DNA from: Desulfovibrio desulfuricans
GTDB taxonomy: Bacteria > Desulfobacterota > Desulfovibrionia > Desulfovibrionales > Desulfovibrionaceae
DNA length: 64,000 nt
Assembly: GCF_024460775.1 (NCBI RefSeq)
Contig: NZ_JANFYZ010000001.1
Coordinates: forward strand, 496,001-560,000
Direction of reading: 5' to 3'
Below the pieces are notes generated by a model. The model had not been told where the DNA came from. It did no database searches and was given only the letters and a program-made list of their open reading frames with translations. Each line of letters begins with the position of its first letter. Positions within the stretch are counted from its first letter, which is position 1. A program made the translations under genes and the position numbers. This document shows, piece by piece, positions 8,975 to 16,920 of this stretch.

Positions 8975-11116
8975 TTACCGTTCGGAAAGCCAGAGAATAT
9001 ATTCGATGTCCTTGCCTTCTTCAGGCCAGGCCACACCGGGGGCAGGGGTCTGCTTGACCACCCTGCTGCCGGATCCTTTGAGTTCAGGCACAACGCCCGC
9101 GCGGGCAAACAGTTCAACCGCATTGCGCACAGATTTGCCCATCACGTCCGGCACCTTGCTGCTGGCCTTTGCCAGATGCCCCGGCAAGTGCATGCCTTCG
9201 GCCTGCTGCGGCGGGGCCAGCTTTCTGGTGTCGGTTGCATAGGGAACTTCCAGCGAGGCAAGCTTGAGACCGCGCTGACGCGTTTTGGTGGCCGGGCCTT
9301 CGCCAGTTGCTGCCTTTGTATCCGCTTCTGCCACCTTGGTTTCGTTAAACATGCCCGTATACGTCACCATGCGGGAGGCAACTTCCTTGAACACGGGCGC
9401 GGCAACGACACCGCCGTACTGGTTGCGCGAAGGTTCATCGACCATGACCATTACAAAATACTTGGGCTTGTCTGCCGGGAAAAAGCCGACGAACGAAGCA
9501 AGACGCTTGCTGCCGTAGGTGCCCGACCTGTGGTCGGCCTTCTGGGCCGTACCGGTCTTGCCGCCCACGTCAATGCCGTCCACGCGGGCGCGCTTGCCTG
9601 TACCGTCATGTTCTTCAACAACATCGCGCATCATGTGCATGACTTCGCGCACGGCGGTTTCAGAATAAATGCGGGGGCGCACCTCATCCACAACGCCGTC
9701 TTCGCGCGTGAGGCGCAGGGGCTTGTACACGCCATTGTTGAGCAGGGTCAGGTAGCCCTGCGCCATCTGGAGGCCCGTCACCGAGATACTCTGACCAAAC
9801 GAGGTGGACATGATGTCCACTTCGCTCCAGTCACGCGGGGCGCGCAGGATGCCACGGCTTTCAGACACAGGTACGCCGGTGCGCTGTCCAAAGCCCAGCG
9901 CGTGCATATATTTATAGAAGGTGGGAGCGCCCATGGACAGGCCGATCTTGGCCATGCCGATGTTGGACGAATAGCGCAGCACCTTGGCAGCGGGCAATAT
10001 TCCCTGCCGCGAGGTGTCGCGAATGGTGAAATTCTTGGTCACCCACTTGCCGCCTTCGCAGTCGATAAGGGTATTGGGCGTGACCTTGCGCTCCTGAATG
10101 GCGGCAGCCATCACAAAAGGCTTGAATGTGGAACCCGGTTCCAGGGCATCGGCAGCCAGCCTGTTGCGATAAACGAGCGGCGAAAAATCCTTGTAGTTGT
10201 TGGGATTGAAGAAAGGATACTGCGCCCATGCCATAATTTCGCCAGAGGCCACATCCACCACCAGCGCCCCGCCCCAGCGGGCATCATATTCCCGCACGGT
10301 ACGTGCTACTGCTTCTTCAACAAAAAACTGGATCTGCATGTCGATGGTGAGGGTCAGATCCTGCCCCACCGGCTCGCTCTGCCCTTCTTCGTGCAGATAA
10401 AAGCGGCGGCCCATGGCGTCGCGCTGCACAATCTGGCGCGTGGGAATGCAGCCAAGGCGCGAATCAAGCGAGCGCTCGATACCCTCAAGCCCCTTGTCGT
10501 CAAGGCCCACAAAGCCCAGAAGCTGCCCCGCCATGTGCTTGAAGGGATAAACGCGGTCATATTCCTTGCTCAGGCCTATGCCGGTAATGTTGGCCTTGCG
10601 CACGGCCTCGGCGGTATAGTCGTCCACCTTGCGCTTCAGCCAGACAAAGCGGCGCTTGGTCTGCGCCAGGTCGTCATAAAGCTTCTGAGGCTCCATGCCC
10701 AGAATGGGGCCAAGGGTGTTGGCCATGGCCTGAAAATCGGTGATATCCTGCGGGCGGGCGTAAATGGATTTGGCTTCTACACTGCGGGCCAGCACCTGAC
10801 CGTTGCGGTCAAAGATCATGCCGCGACGCCCGGTGACCAGCTCCGTAGCCGTATGCTGCCGACGCGCGCGTTCTGCAAGACGCGGCCCCTCCATCATCTG
10901 GAGATACCATGCGCGCCCCCACAGCCCGACCCACAGCAAGCAGAAGATGCATACAACGATCTTGATGCGGGCGCGGCCCCAGTCCACATTGCCCATCCAG
11001 GCCGGAGAGCTCGTGCCCTTGCCCGAAGAGACAAGGTTGCGGGTGGTCTGCGGCTTGGTGGCACGGACAGGGCCAGCGCTGGACACATTGCGTTTGCGAG
11101 AACTGAGTTTGAACAT
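8975..11116 (-). CDS. ftsI: Septal penicillin-binding protein FtsI (PBP3 type) with a C-terminal PASTA domain
   Basis: This class B transpeptidase cross-links septal peptidoglycan and partners FtsW. The 713 aa contain a basic cytoplasmic tail, one membrane anchor at about residues 51-68, a PBP dimerisation domain, and a transpeptidase domain with the active-site STFK at 329-332, SSN at 383-385 and KTG at 520-522. Residues from about 653 to the end (VPDVMGKSVRNAVELFARAG and on) form a single PASTA domain after a polar linker. PASTA-tailed division PBPs are best known from Gram-positives (PBP2x, SpoVD); E. coli FtsI lacks the domain. It follows the small FtsL-like gene by 91 bases. Confidence 0.95.
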   Translation of the reverse strand: MFKLSSRKRNVSSAGPVRATKPQTTRNLVSSGKGTSSPAWMGNVDWGRARIKIVVCIFCLLWVGLWGRAWYLQMMEGPRLAERARRQHTATELVTGRRGMIFDRNGQVLARSVEAKSIYARPQDITDFQAMANTLGPILGMEPQKLYDDLAQTKRRFVWLKRKVDDYTAEAVRKANITGIGLSKEYDRVYPFKHMAGQLLGFVGLDDKGLEGIERSLDSRLGCIPTRQIVQRDAMGRRFYLHEEGQSEPVGQDLTLTIDMQIQFFVEEAVARTVREYDARWGGALVVDVASGEIMAWAQYPFFNPNNYKDFSPLVYRNRLAADALEPGSTFKPFVMAAAIQERKVTPNTLIDCEGGKWVTKNFTIRDTSRQGILPAAKVLRYSSNIGMAKIGLSMGAPTFYKYMHALGFGQRTGVPVSESRGILRAPRDWSEVDIMSTSFGQSISVTGLQMAQGYLTLLNNGVYKPLRLTREDGVVDEVRPRIYSETAVREVMHMMRDVVEEHDGTGKRARVDGIDVGGKTGTAQKADHRSGTYGSKRLASFVGFFPADKPKYFVMVMVDEPSRNQYGGVVAAPVFKEVASRMVTYTGMFNETKVAEADTKAATGEGPATKTRQRGLKLASLEVPYATDTRKLAPPQQAEGMHLPGHLAKASSKVPDVMGKSVRNAVELFARAGVVPELKGSGSRVVKQTPAPGVAWPEEGKDIEYILWLSER

Positions 11117-11207
11117 GGCGTTTCCAAACTGGGCGTCGCCGTGATGACGCCGGGCTTTTTCCGGGCCTGAGCATTAACTGGTCAGGCATTGGAGCGTTCC
11201 GGAGTTT

Positions 11208-11513
11208 TTACTGTAGTTCCATACGTCGAATCTGGCCGGGCTTGGGTTCGCGCATACCGAACTCATCTGCCTTGCGCCGCAGTTCATAGGGAGAAAGCAG
11301 CCGTTCGCGCTCAACCTCAAGCTTGGCCCTCAGAGCGCGCCGTTCGCGAACAGTATTTTGCTGAATATTGATGAAATAGGTTGTGTCCATGCGCTCAATG
11401 TTGCTCCACACCAGCACAAGGCCCATGACCATGCAGCTCAGAAGCCCCAGAACCAACGCCAGAAGCCATCCCCTGCCCCCATGTTGCTGGTTCATGGTTG
11501 TATTGCGCTTCAT
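11208..11513 (-). CDS. ftsL: Small bitopic division protein, FtsL-like
   Basis: This 101-aa protein has a short polar N-terminus, one membrane segment (about residues 16-37, GWLLALVLGLLSCMVMGLVLVW) and a periplasmic part with many Arg, Glu and Leu residues (residues 40-80) that suggests a coiled coil. That architecture, together with its place between rsmH and ftsI, matches FtsL, whose sequence is poorly conserved; the name rests mainly on position and topology. The start at 11513 is chosen because its ATG overlaps the rsmH stop (ATGA); the frame runs further upstream but would lie inside rsmH. FtsL links FtsB and FtsQ to the FtsWI synthase in known systems. Confidence 0.8.
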   Translation of the reverse strand: MKRNTTMNQQHGGRGWLLALVLGLLSCMVMGLVLVWSNIERMDTTYFINIQQNTVRERRALRAKLEVERERLLSPYELRRKADEFGMREPKPGQIRRMELQ

Positions 11514-12493
11514 GCTCCCGTCGCCTCGGCTATTTTTTCCACAGCGCGCAGCTTGGCGCTGCTGGAGCGAGGGTTGACGGCCAGCTCTTCGGGCGTGGCG
11601 GTCACGGGTTTTTTGTACAGAATGCGCACTTCGGGCTGATGATGGCACACGCATACCGGCACATGGCGCGGGCAGCGGCAGCCTTCTGCCCAGTGACGCA
11701 TGGCCTGCTTGACCATGCGGTCTTCAAGCGAGTGAAATGTTATGATGGCGAGCCTGCCGCCGATGGGCAGATAAGCCAGTATGTTATCAAGAAAACGCCG
11801 CAATTCGCCCAGCTCGTCGTTGACGGCCATGCGCAAGGCCTGAAAGGTGCGCGTGGCCGGATGCCGCCGGGCCTTGGCCCGCCATGCTGCGGGGTAGGCC
11901 TTTTCCACCAGGGCCGCCAGCTCTGCGGTGGTGTCTATGCTTGCCTTCTGGCGCGATTCCACAATCACGCGGGCAATGCGCCCTGCCTGAGGTTCTTCGC
12001 CCAGCATGGCGATGCATTCCTTGAGCCTTGCAAAACTTTCGCGGTTGACCCAGTGCCAGGCCGATGGCTGACCGGAATTCTGATCCATGCGCATATCGAG
12101 CGGGCCATCGCCGTGAAAGCTGAAACCGCGTTCGGCTTCATCAAGCTGGAGCGAGGAAACTCCGATATCCAGCAGCGCGCCGTCCACCTTGTTCCAGCCC
12201 AGTTCTGCCAGCGCATCGGGAAAATTGCTGTAATTGCAATGAAAAATGTGAGCGCGGTCGCCAAAGGGGGCCAACCGCTGACGCGCAAGAGCCATGGCGT
12301 CTTCGTCCCGGTCGAGGCCGCACAGTTCTATGTCGCTGGCGGTGCCGAGCACTGCCGAGGCATGGCCGCCCATGCCAAGGGTGCCATCCAGATAGCGGCC
12401 CCCGGCGCGGGGCGAAAGAGCCTCCAGCGTTTCTGCCGGAAGCACCGGCACGTGCCGCACGGGTTCTGCGATGTTATCCAAAATTTCCGTCAT
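11510..12493 (-). CDS. rsmH: 16S rRNA (cytosine-1402-N4) methyltransferase RsmH (MraW)
   Basis: This SAM-dependent enzyme methylates C1402 of 16S rRNA. The 327 aa begin with HVPVLPAETLEAL followed by YLDGTLGMGGHASAVL, the SAM-binding loop of the family. DIGVSSLQLDEAERGFSF and the C-terminal IITFHSLEDRMVK motif are diagnostic of RsmH. The gene sits 8 bases after mraZ and shares a 4-base stop/start overlap with the FtsL-like gene, as in nearly all dcw operons. Confidence 0.97.
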   Translation of the reverse strand: MTEILDNIAEPVRHVPVLPAETLEALSPRAGGRYLDGTLGMGGHASAVLGTASDIELCGLDRDEDAMALARQRLAPFGDRAHIFHCNYSNFPDALAELGWNKVDGALLDIGVSSLQLDEAERGFSFHGDGPLDMRMDQNSGQPSAWHWVNRESFARLKECIAMLGEEPQAGRIARVIVESRQKASIDTTAELAALVEKAYPAAWRAKARRHPATRTFQALRMAVNDELGELRRFLDNILAYLPIGGRLAIITFHSLEDRMVKQAMRHWAEGCRCPRHVPVCVCHHQPEVRILYKKPVTATPEELAVNPRSSSAKLRAVEKIAEATGA

Positions 12494-12501
12494 GGTGCGG
12501 C

Positions 12502-12948
12502 CTATAGACTGAGAGTTATGCCAAGCCCGGAAAGCTCGTCGGACACATCCTCAAGCTGGAGGGCATTGAAGCGTTCCTGATCCCAGATTTCAAATTTGTT
12601 CAGCATGCCCACGAGCATTGCATCCTTGTGCAAACCAGCCTCGCGCATCAGCACCTGCGGAATGCGCACCCGGCCCTGGGCATCAGGCTCGAGTTCCTGG
12701 GCAAGGCCCATAACCTTGGTTTTGAAGTGCGAAAGCCTGGGTGAGGGCATGGGGATACTGCCAAGTTGCTCTGTAACCATGTCCCAGTCGGCGGGCAGAT
12801 AGGCCACCAGGCGTCCGTAAAAAGCAGTAAGCCAAAACGTCCCAGAGCCGCCGTCCGCGCAGAGTCCTTCGCGGTATTCCGGCGGCAGCATGAGTCGCCC
12901 CTTGGGGTCTAGGCTGCGGGAAAGGCTTTTTGTGAACAGTTTTTTCAC
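12502..12948 (-). CDS. mraZ: Transcriptional regulator MraZ, GTG start
   Basis: MraZ binds DNA at its own promoter and controls the dcw operon. The protein contains two SpoVT/AbrB-type half domains, seen as SLDPKGRLMLPPEYR near residue 12 and DAQGRVRIPQVL near residue 95. The frame runs up to an ATG at 12999, but that codon lies inside the spacer of the best promoter (12988-13016) and so would be upstream of the transcript. The next usable start is GTG at 12948, which gives VKKLFTKSLSRSLDPKGR, a normal MraZ N-terminus, and 148 aa. The Shine-Dalgarno match is weak (GGGA). The five 10-bp repeats run through the leader to this codon. Confidence 0.9.
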   Translation of the reverse strand: MKKLFTKSLSRSLDPKGRLMLPPEYREGLCADGGSGTFWLTAFYGRLVAYLPADWDMVTEQLGSIPMPSPRLSHFKTKVMGLAQELEPDAQGRVRIPQVLMREAGLHKDAMLVGMLNKFEIWDQERFNALQLEDVSDELSGLGITLSL

Positions 12949-12990
12949 TTTTTCCCACTTCTTACTACTTGTTACCACTTTTTCCCACTT
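12941..12990 (-). repeat. Five tandem 10-bp units, probable MraZ operator array
   Basis: Reading the minus strand from 12990, five exactly contiguous 10-bp units occur: AAGTGGGAAA, AAGTGGTAAC, AAGTAGTAAG, AAGTGGGAAA and AAGTGAAAAA. All start with AAGT and are rich in A at the end. E. coli MraZ is known to bind direct TGGGN repeats spaced by 5 bases, that is with 10-bp periodicity, so the period and the TGGG core fit. The array starts inside the -10 element and ends at the proposed GTG start of mraZ, covering the transcription start. It is therefore placed to repress initiation. The operator role is inferred. Confidence 0.8.
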
Positions 12991-13016
12991 ATGCCCCAAG
13001 CCCTACCCCGTGTCAA
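12988..13016 (-). promoter_or_regulatory. Sigma70-type promoter of the dcw operon
   Basis: On the minus strand a perfect TTGACA (13016-13011) is followed by a 17-base spacer and CATAAG (12993-12988, 4 of 6 matches to TATAAT). Transcription would start near 12981, inside the first 10-bp repeat. No other match this good is seen between mraZ and pyk on this strand. Confidence 0.7.
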
Positions 13017-13089
13017 GCAATGTCGCAAAATTGGCTTTATCTGCGAATTATCTAGCGATAAGCCCTCCAGCTTCCGCCCATTTATTGCG

Positions 13090-13114
13090 GTGGTAAAAAG
13101 TGGCGATTTACCAC
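13090..13114. promoter_or_regulatory. Inverted repeat upstream of the dcw promoter
   Basis: GTGGTAAA (13090-13097) and TTTACCAC (13107-13114) are perfect 8-bp inverted arms with a 9-base centre (AAGTGGCGA). The arm resembles the AAGTGGTAAC unit of the mraZ array, and the centre itself contains AAGTGG. It lies about 75 bases upstream of the -35 box of the dcw operon and about 115 bases before pyk pointing the other way. It may be an additional regulator site; no regulator can be named. Confidence 0.45.
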
Positions 13115-13228
13115 GCCCCTCCTCAGGGGATGCACGGCAAAAAAATACCGCCCGCCATTGCCGCCGGAGACAAAAAAACACCCGGCGGACAGCATGGGCG
13201 CTGTTTCAACGCTTTTGCGCTGAATGCC

Positions 13229-13257
13229 TTGACAATATGCGGGAAAACCAAGACTAT
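13229..13257 (+). promoter_or_regulatory. Candidate promoter of pyk
   Basis: TTGACA (13229-13234) is followed by 17 bases and GACTAT (3 of 6 matches to TATAAT). The transcript would begin near 13264 and leave a leader of about 68 bases before the pyk ATG. The -35 match is perfect but the -10 is weak, so this is tentative. Confidence 0.4.
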
Positions 13258-13331
13258 TTGGACCAAGCCGGAACTGTAAATTTTGTACTTTTGCGCCCTT
13301 GCGCCACCGGTTTCAGCCATAAGGAACAGAT

Positions 13332-14750
13332 ATGAGAACGAAAATTGTCGCTACTATCGGTCCCGCTTCCAACAGCAAAGAAAAACTGCACGAACTGGCC
13401 GAGGCCGGAGTCAGTGTATTTCGACTCAATTTCTCGCATGGCGGCGCGGCGGACTTTGTTGCCATTATCCAGAGCATCCGTGAGGTGGAAGCCGCCATCG
13501 GGCGACCCATCACCATCATGCAGGATCTTTCCGGCCCCAAAATCCGCCTTGGCGTGCTGCCCGAAACCAGCATAACCGTCACCAAGGGCATGGAGCTGCT
13601 GCTCGGCCCCAGTGACCGCCATGTGGACGATTTCCCCTACCTGCCCTTTGACCACGATGTGATCCTCGAAAGCCTCGAACCCGGCGACCGCATGGTGCTG
13701 GCTGACGGCGGGCTTCAGTTCGTGGTTACGGAGTGCCGCGCGGACGGCCTTGTGCTGCTCAAGGCGGACAACTCGGGCATCGTCACCTCGCGCAAGGGTC
13801 TGGCCCTGCCCGGCAAAGCCACCAAGGTGCGCGCCCTGACGGAAAAGGACAAAAAAGACCTTGCGGACGGCCTCAAACTTGGCGTGGACGCAGTGGCAAT
13901 CTCCTATGTGCAGACTGCGGACGACGTGCGCGAAGCCAAGGAGCTTATCGCCGCTGCCGGCAAAAGCCTGCCCGTGGTCGTCAAGCTCGAACGGCAGAGC
14001 GCCGTGGACAACCTTGCCGAGATTCTGCACGAGACAGATGTGGTCATGGTGGCGCGCGGCGACCTTGGCGTGGAATGCCCCCTGCCCCTTCTGCCCGCCC
14101 TGCAAAAGCGCATCATCAGCGCCTGCAACAAGGCCTCCAAGCCGGTTATTGTTGCCACGCAGATGCTGCTCTCCATGGTCAACAGCCCCGCCCCTACCCG
14201 CGCGGAAACCACAGACGTTGCCAATGCCGTGCTTGACGGCGCGGACTGCGTGATGCTTTCGGAAGAAACCGCCATGGGCAACTTCCCCGTTGAAACAGTG
14301 CGCTACATGCGCCGCATCACGGACGAAGCCGAACGCCTGCTGCTGATCAACCGCAAGCTTGAAGAGCCGGACAGCGACAAGGGCATACCTGAATTTCTGG
14401 CCTACTCCGCCTGTCTGCTGGCAGACAAGGCTTCGGCCAAGGCCATAGTGTCGCACAGTCTTTCGGGCAGTTCGGCCCGGCAGGTCTCTGCCCGCCGCCC
14501 CCCGCAAAGCATCTATGCGCTTACTCCTGACCCGGTTTCCATCAAGGCGCTCAACTTCGTCTGGGGCGTGAGGCCGGTTTTTGTGGAAAATCCGCAGGAA
14601 GAACCAAGTCACCTTATCCGGGCCGAGAGCTTTATCCATAACAGCCCGGATTTTGAACCTGACGACTGCGCGGTTATTACTGCCGGTCAGGTCAAGGGGT
14701 CTTCCGCCACGCCCCGTGGCACAAACCTTGTCAAAATTTACTGGAAGTAG
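13332..14750 (+). CDS. pyk: Pyruvate kinase
   Basis: This enzyme converts phosphoenolpyruvate and ADP to pyruvate and ATP in the cytoplasm. The start MRTKIVATIGPASNSKEKL is the classic pyruvate kinase N-terminus, followed by FRLNFSHGG, IMQDLSGPKIRLG, VVKLERQSAVDNL (catalytic Lys), MVARGDLGVECPL and SKPVIVATQMLLSM. LSEETAMGNFPVETV completes the barrel, and an allosteric C-terminal domain brings the length to 472 aa. AAGGAACAG sits just before the ATG. The HD-GYP gene follows after 3 bases, so the two are probably co-transcribed. It diverges from the dcw operon. Confidence 0.97.
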   Translation: MRTKIVATIGPASNSKEKLHELAEAGVSVFRLNFSHGGAADFVAIIQSIREVEAAIGRPITIMQDLSGPKIRLGVLPETSITVTKGMELLLGPSDRHVDDFPYLPFDHDVILESLEPGDRMVLADGGLQFVVTECRADGLVLLKADNSGIVTSRKGLALPGKATKVRALTEKDKKDLADGLKLGVDAVAISYVQTADDVREAKELIAAAGKSLPVVVKLERQSAVDNLAEILHETDVVMVARGDLGVECPLPLLPALQKRIISACNKASKPVIVATQMLLSMVNSPAPTRAETTDVANAVLDGADCVMLSEETAMGNFPVETVRYMRRITDEAERLLLINRKLEEPDSDKGIPEFLAYSACLLADKASAKAIVSHSLSGSSARQVSARRPPQSIYALTPDPVSIKALNFVWGVRPVFVENPQEEPSHLIRAESFIHNSPDFEPDDCAVITAGQVKGSSATPRGTNLVKIYWK

Positions 14751-14753
14751 CTC

Positions 14754-15803
14754 ATGGCCGCAGAGCAAAGGAAAGTTCTTGATGTTCCCATGAACATCAA
14801 CGAGGAATATTATCAGATCAGCGGCGAAATTCTGTCGAGCTTTCCCAAGTTCCGCCCTCCGGTAGATCTGTTCAGGTTTCGTGAAGATATCGCTGTGCTC
14901 GCTCCCTACTGCGTCAAGGGGAGCCGCCTGAGCAGCGAACAGGTGGACGAAGTGGCGCAGTTGTGCGCCGAGGGAGACCTTTTTGTCTCCCGCTCCGACC
15001 ACCCCATTTACTCGCGCCACATCGTCAAGCAGCTTGACCTTGTGCTGCAGGACAACAACCTCAAGGAAGCGGAAATCGCAGATATCTGCATCCGCGCCCT
15101 GCTTATGCGTTGCAGCGACTTTTTTGAGCAGCCCGTCAAGGCGCTCTTTGAACCGCTGTACCGCGATGTTATGGTTGTTACAGAGTATCTGTGGAGCGAC
15201 AAACACCACATCAACACATTCATGCGCCGTCTGTTTCGCAAAAACAATCTTGCACGGCATTCCATCAACAGCATGATTGTGGGCCTGTGGATATGGTTGC
15301 AGGGCACTGGTGAATACCGCCGTAAAGACATGGACCGCATTGCTGTTGCCATGCTGTTGCACGATGTGGGCATGTGCAAGGTTCCCCCTTTCCTGCTCAG
15401 CAAGGCTGGCCCCCTGAAGCAGGAAGAAAGGGAAAAAATCATCCCCCATCCCATTGTGGGCGTTCGGTTGATGCAAAAGATGGAAGTGTCTTTTGACGAA
15501 CTGCTGCGCGCCTGCTTTGAACACCATGAGCGGCTTGACGGTTCCGGCTACCCTCAGCACACCAAGGGCAACCAGACCACCAGGGTTGGACGCCTCGCAG
15601 CGGTGGCCGACTCTTTTGCCGCCATGATTTGCGACCGACCTTTCAGAAAGGCCAAGGATGTTGTGCAGTCTGCCAAGGAACTGGCCAACGACCCGCGCTA
15701 TGATCAGGAAATGGCCAACGCGCTTTTCGGTGGTTTTGCCGCTGGAACCATCGGGCAAATGGTCGACATGGACGCAGTGGTGGATACGCCGCAGCCGGAA
15801 TAG
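14754..15803 (+). CDS. HD-GYP domain protein, probable cyclic-di-GMP phosphodiesterase or sensor
   Basis: The 349-aa soluble protein has an unassigned N-terminal half (residues 1-150) and a C-terminal HD-GYP domain. The visible ligands are H169, the HD pair H203-D204 (LLHDVGM), H257-H258 and the GYP signature in HHERLDGSGYP at 257-267. HD-GYP enzymes hydrolyse cyclic-di-GMP with a two- or three-iron centre. The usual HDIGK is HDVGM here, replacing the lysine, so activity is uncertain. There is no membrane segment or receiver domain. It begins 3 bases after pyk and ends before a strong terminator. Its partners and the signal it senses cannot be told from sequence. Confidence 0.85.
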   Translation: MAAEQRKVLDVPMNINEEYYQISGEILSSFPKFRPPVDLFRFREDIAVLAPYCVKGSRLSSEQVDEVAQLCAEGDLFVSRSDHPIYSRHIVKQLDLVLQDNNLKEAEIADICIRALLMRCSDFFEQPVKALFEPLYRDVMVVTEYLWSDKHHINTFMRRLFRKNNLARHSINSMIVGLWIWLQGTGEYRRKDMDRIAVAMLLHDVGMCKVPPFLLSKAGPLKQEEREKIIPHPIVGVRLMQKMEVSFDELLRACFEHHERLDGSGYPQHTKGNQTTRVGRLAAVADSFAAMICDRPFRKAKDVVQSAKELANDPRYDQEMANALFGGFAAGTIGQMVDMDAVVDTPQPE

Positions 15804-15900
15804 ACAAATCCAGGCGCAGCCCAACAAGAGAACAACGAAATTCATCTGGTCGCAGTGCCAAACGCCCTCGGGAGTTTGGCCTGCTGCCAGCAGATACATA

Positions 15901-15940
15901 AAAAGCCGGGTCAGAAACATGCGTTCTGACCCGGCTTTTT
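15901..15940. terminator. Bidirectional intrinsic terminator
   Basis: AAAAGCCGGGTCAGAA (15901-15916) and TTCTGACCCGGCTTTT (15924-15939) form a perfect 16-bp stem with a 7-base loop. A-runs and T-runs flank it on both strands, so it can end the pyk/HD-GYP transcript and the convergent ferredoxin gene. Confidence 0.9.
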
Positions 15941-16002
15941 ATGTGAGCCAACATGGCCCGCTTGCGGCGGCCAATCACCCAGCCCGGCTCGGTCAGGCCT
16001 GC

Positions 16003-16815
16003 TTACATTTTGCCCGCTGCGGCAAAAAACACCTCTGGTTCACGCCGTTCGCGGCAGTTGCTTTCAAGCATGGCAACAATTTTGTCCACCTGCGGATTGT
16101 CAAAATACTTTGCCTGTTCCGGGCAGATTTTTACGCAGGCGCAACAACGCAAGCAGCCCTGCGCCACTTGTGCCGCATTGTCGGCATCAATCACGCGCAT
16201 GGGGCACACGCTGGCGCACAAGCCGCACTGCGTACATGAATCAAGGGTTTGAGGCCGAATATCCGCCGCTGGAGGCAGCGCCTTGTAAGGCCGGTTGCCG
16301 GGAACTGCCACGTTTGCGCTTTCTCCGCTGGCAATGATTCTGGCTGCGCTGCGGGCAAAATCCGCGATAGCGGCCATATCTTCTGCATCAGGCCTGCCTG
16401 CCCCGACCTTTGCCGTCATGCTGTGCTCTGCCACAAAGGCCCCTGCCGCAGGAACGGAAAAACCTTTGGCCCCAAACAGATCAACCGCTTCAAGCAGGGC
16501 ATCGTCGTAGTGCCTGTTCCCATACACGGCAAGCAGAATTGCGCGTGCGCCATGCCCTGCCAGCCTTGCCAACGGCTCCACCAGCACTTGGGGAATACGC
16601 CCGGCATAGACCGGAAAGGCAAAAACCAGCACATCCTCCGGCCCAAGCGTGTGGGCTGCAGCCCGCCCTTCAGGGAACGTCCAGTTCCAGTCATTGCCGC
16701 GCGCCAGTGCCATATTCTGCGCCAGTTCCTGCGCCAGAGCACGGGCAGTCTCTTGCGCCATTTTGCGGCTGCTGCCAGTTGGGCTGAAAAAGACCGTGTG
16801 AAGGCTTGGGGTCAT
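16003..16815 (-). CDS. EFR1-type flavodoxin/4Fe-4S ferredoxin fusion protein
   Basis: The 270-aa protein joins an N-terminal flavodoxin-like domain to a C-terminal double 4Fe-4S ferredoxin domain. FFSPTGSSRKMAQ at residues 9-21 is the FMN phosphate loop, and VFAFPVYAGRIPQVL fits the rest of the flavodoxin fold. The clusters are CTQCGLCASVCPMRVI and CLRCCACVKICPEQAKYF. Proteins of this shape are common in anaerobes and are assumed to shuttle low-potential electrons; partners are unknown. It is single, between two terminators, and convergent with the pyk/HD-GYP pair. Confidence 0.88.
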   Translation of the reverse strand: MTPSLHTVFFSPTGSSRKMAQETARALAQELAQNMALARGNDWNWTFPEGRAAAHTLGPEDVLVFAFPVYAGRIPQVLVEPLARLAGHGARAILLAVYGNRHYDDALLEAVDLFGAKGFSVPAAGAFVAEHSMTAKVGAGRPDAEDMAAIADFARSAARIIASGESANVAVPGNRPYKALPPAADIRPQTLDSCTQCGLCASVCPMRVIDADNAAQVAQGCLRCCACVKICPEQAKYFDNPQVDKIVAMLESNCRERREPEVFFAAAGKM

Positions 16816-16835
16816 GACATCATCCTTTGTTCATG

Positions 16836-16862
16836 AAAAAGCGGGCCGTTGATACAGCCCGC
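16836..16862 (-). terminator. Terminator of the glycine-zipper gene
   Basis: On the minus strand GCGGGC (16862-16857) and GCCCGC (16846-16841) form a short GC stem with a 10-base loop, followed by TTTTT (16840-16836). It lies between the glycine-zipper gene and the ferredoxin gene, so these two are probably separate transcripts. Confidence 0.6.
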
Positions 16863-16920
16863 CTGAAGAGTTCATTTTCTTGCGGCGCTGGGCCGCAAAT
16901 GTGGTTAAGCAAACAGCCCC

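Noticed and set aside
8942-11170. A 742-codon open frame on the plus strand
   Set aside because: Antisense to ftsI; no known domain, and all conserved motifs lie in ftsI.
13254-15920. An 888-codon open frame on the minus strand
   Set aside because: It runs antisense to pyk and the HD-GYP gene, whose family motifs are certain. High GC at third positions removes stops on the opposite strand; the product has no recognisable domain and is unusually rich in His, Gly and Val.
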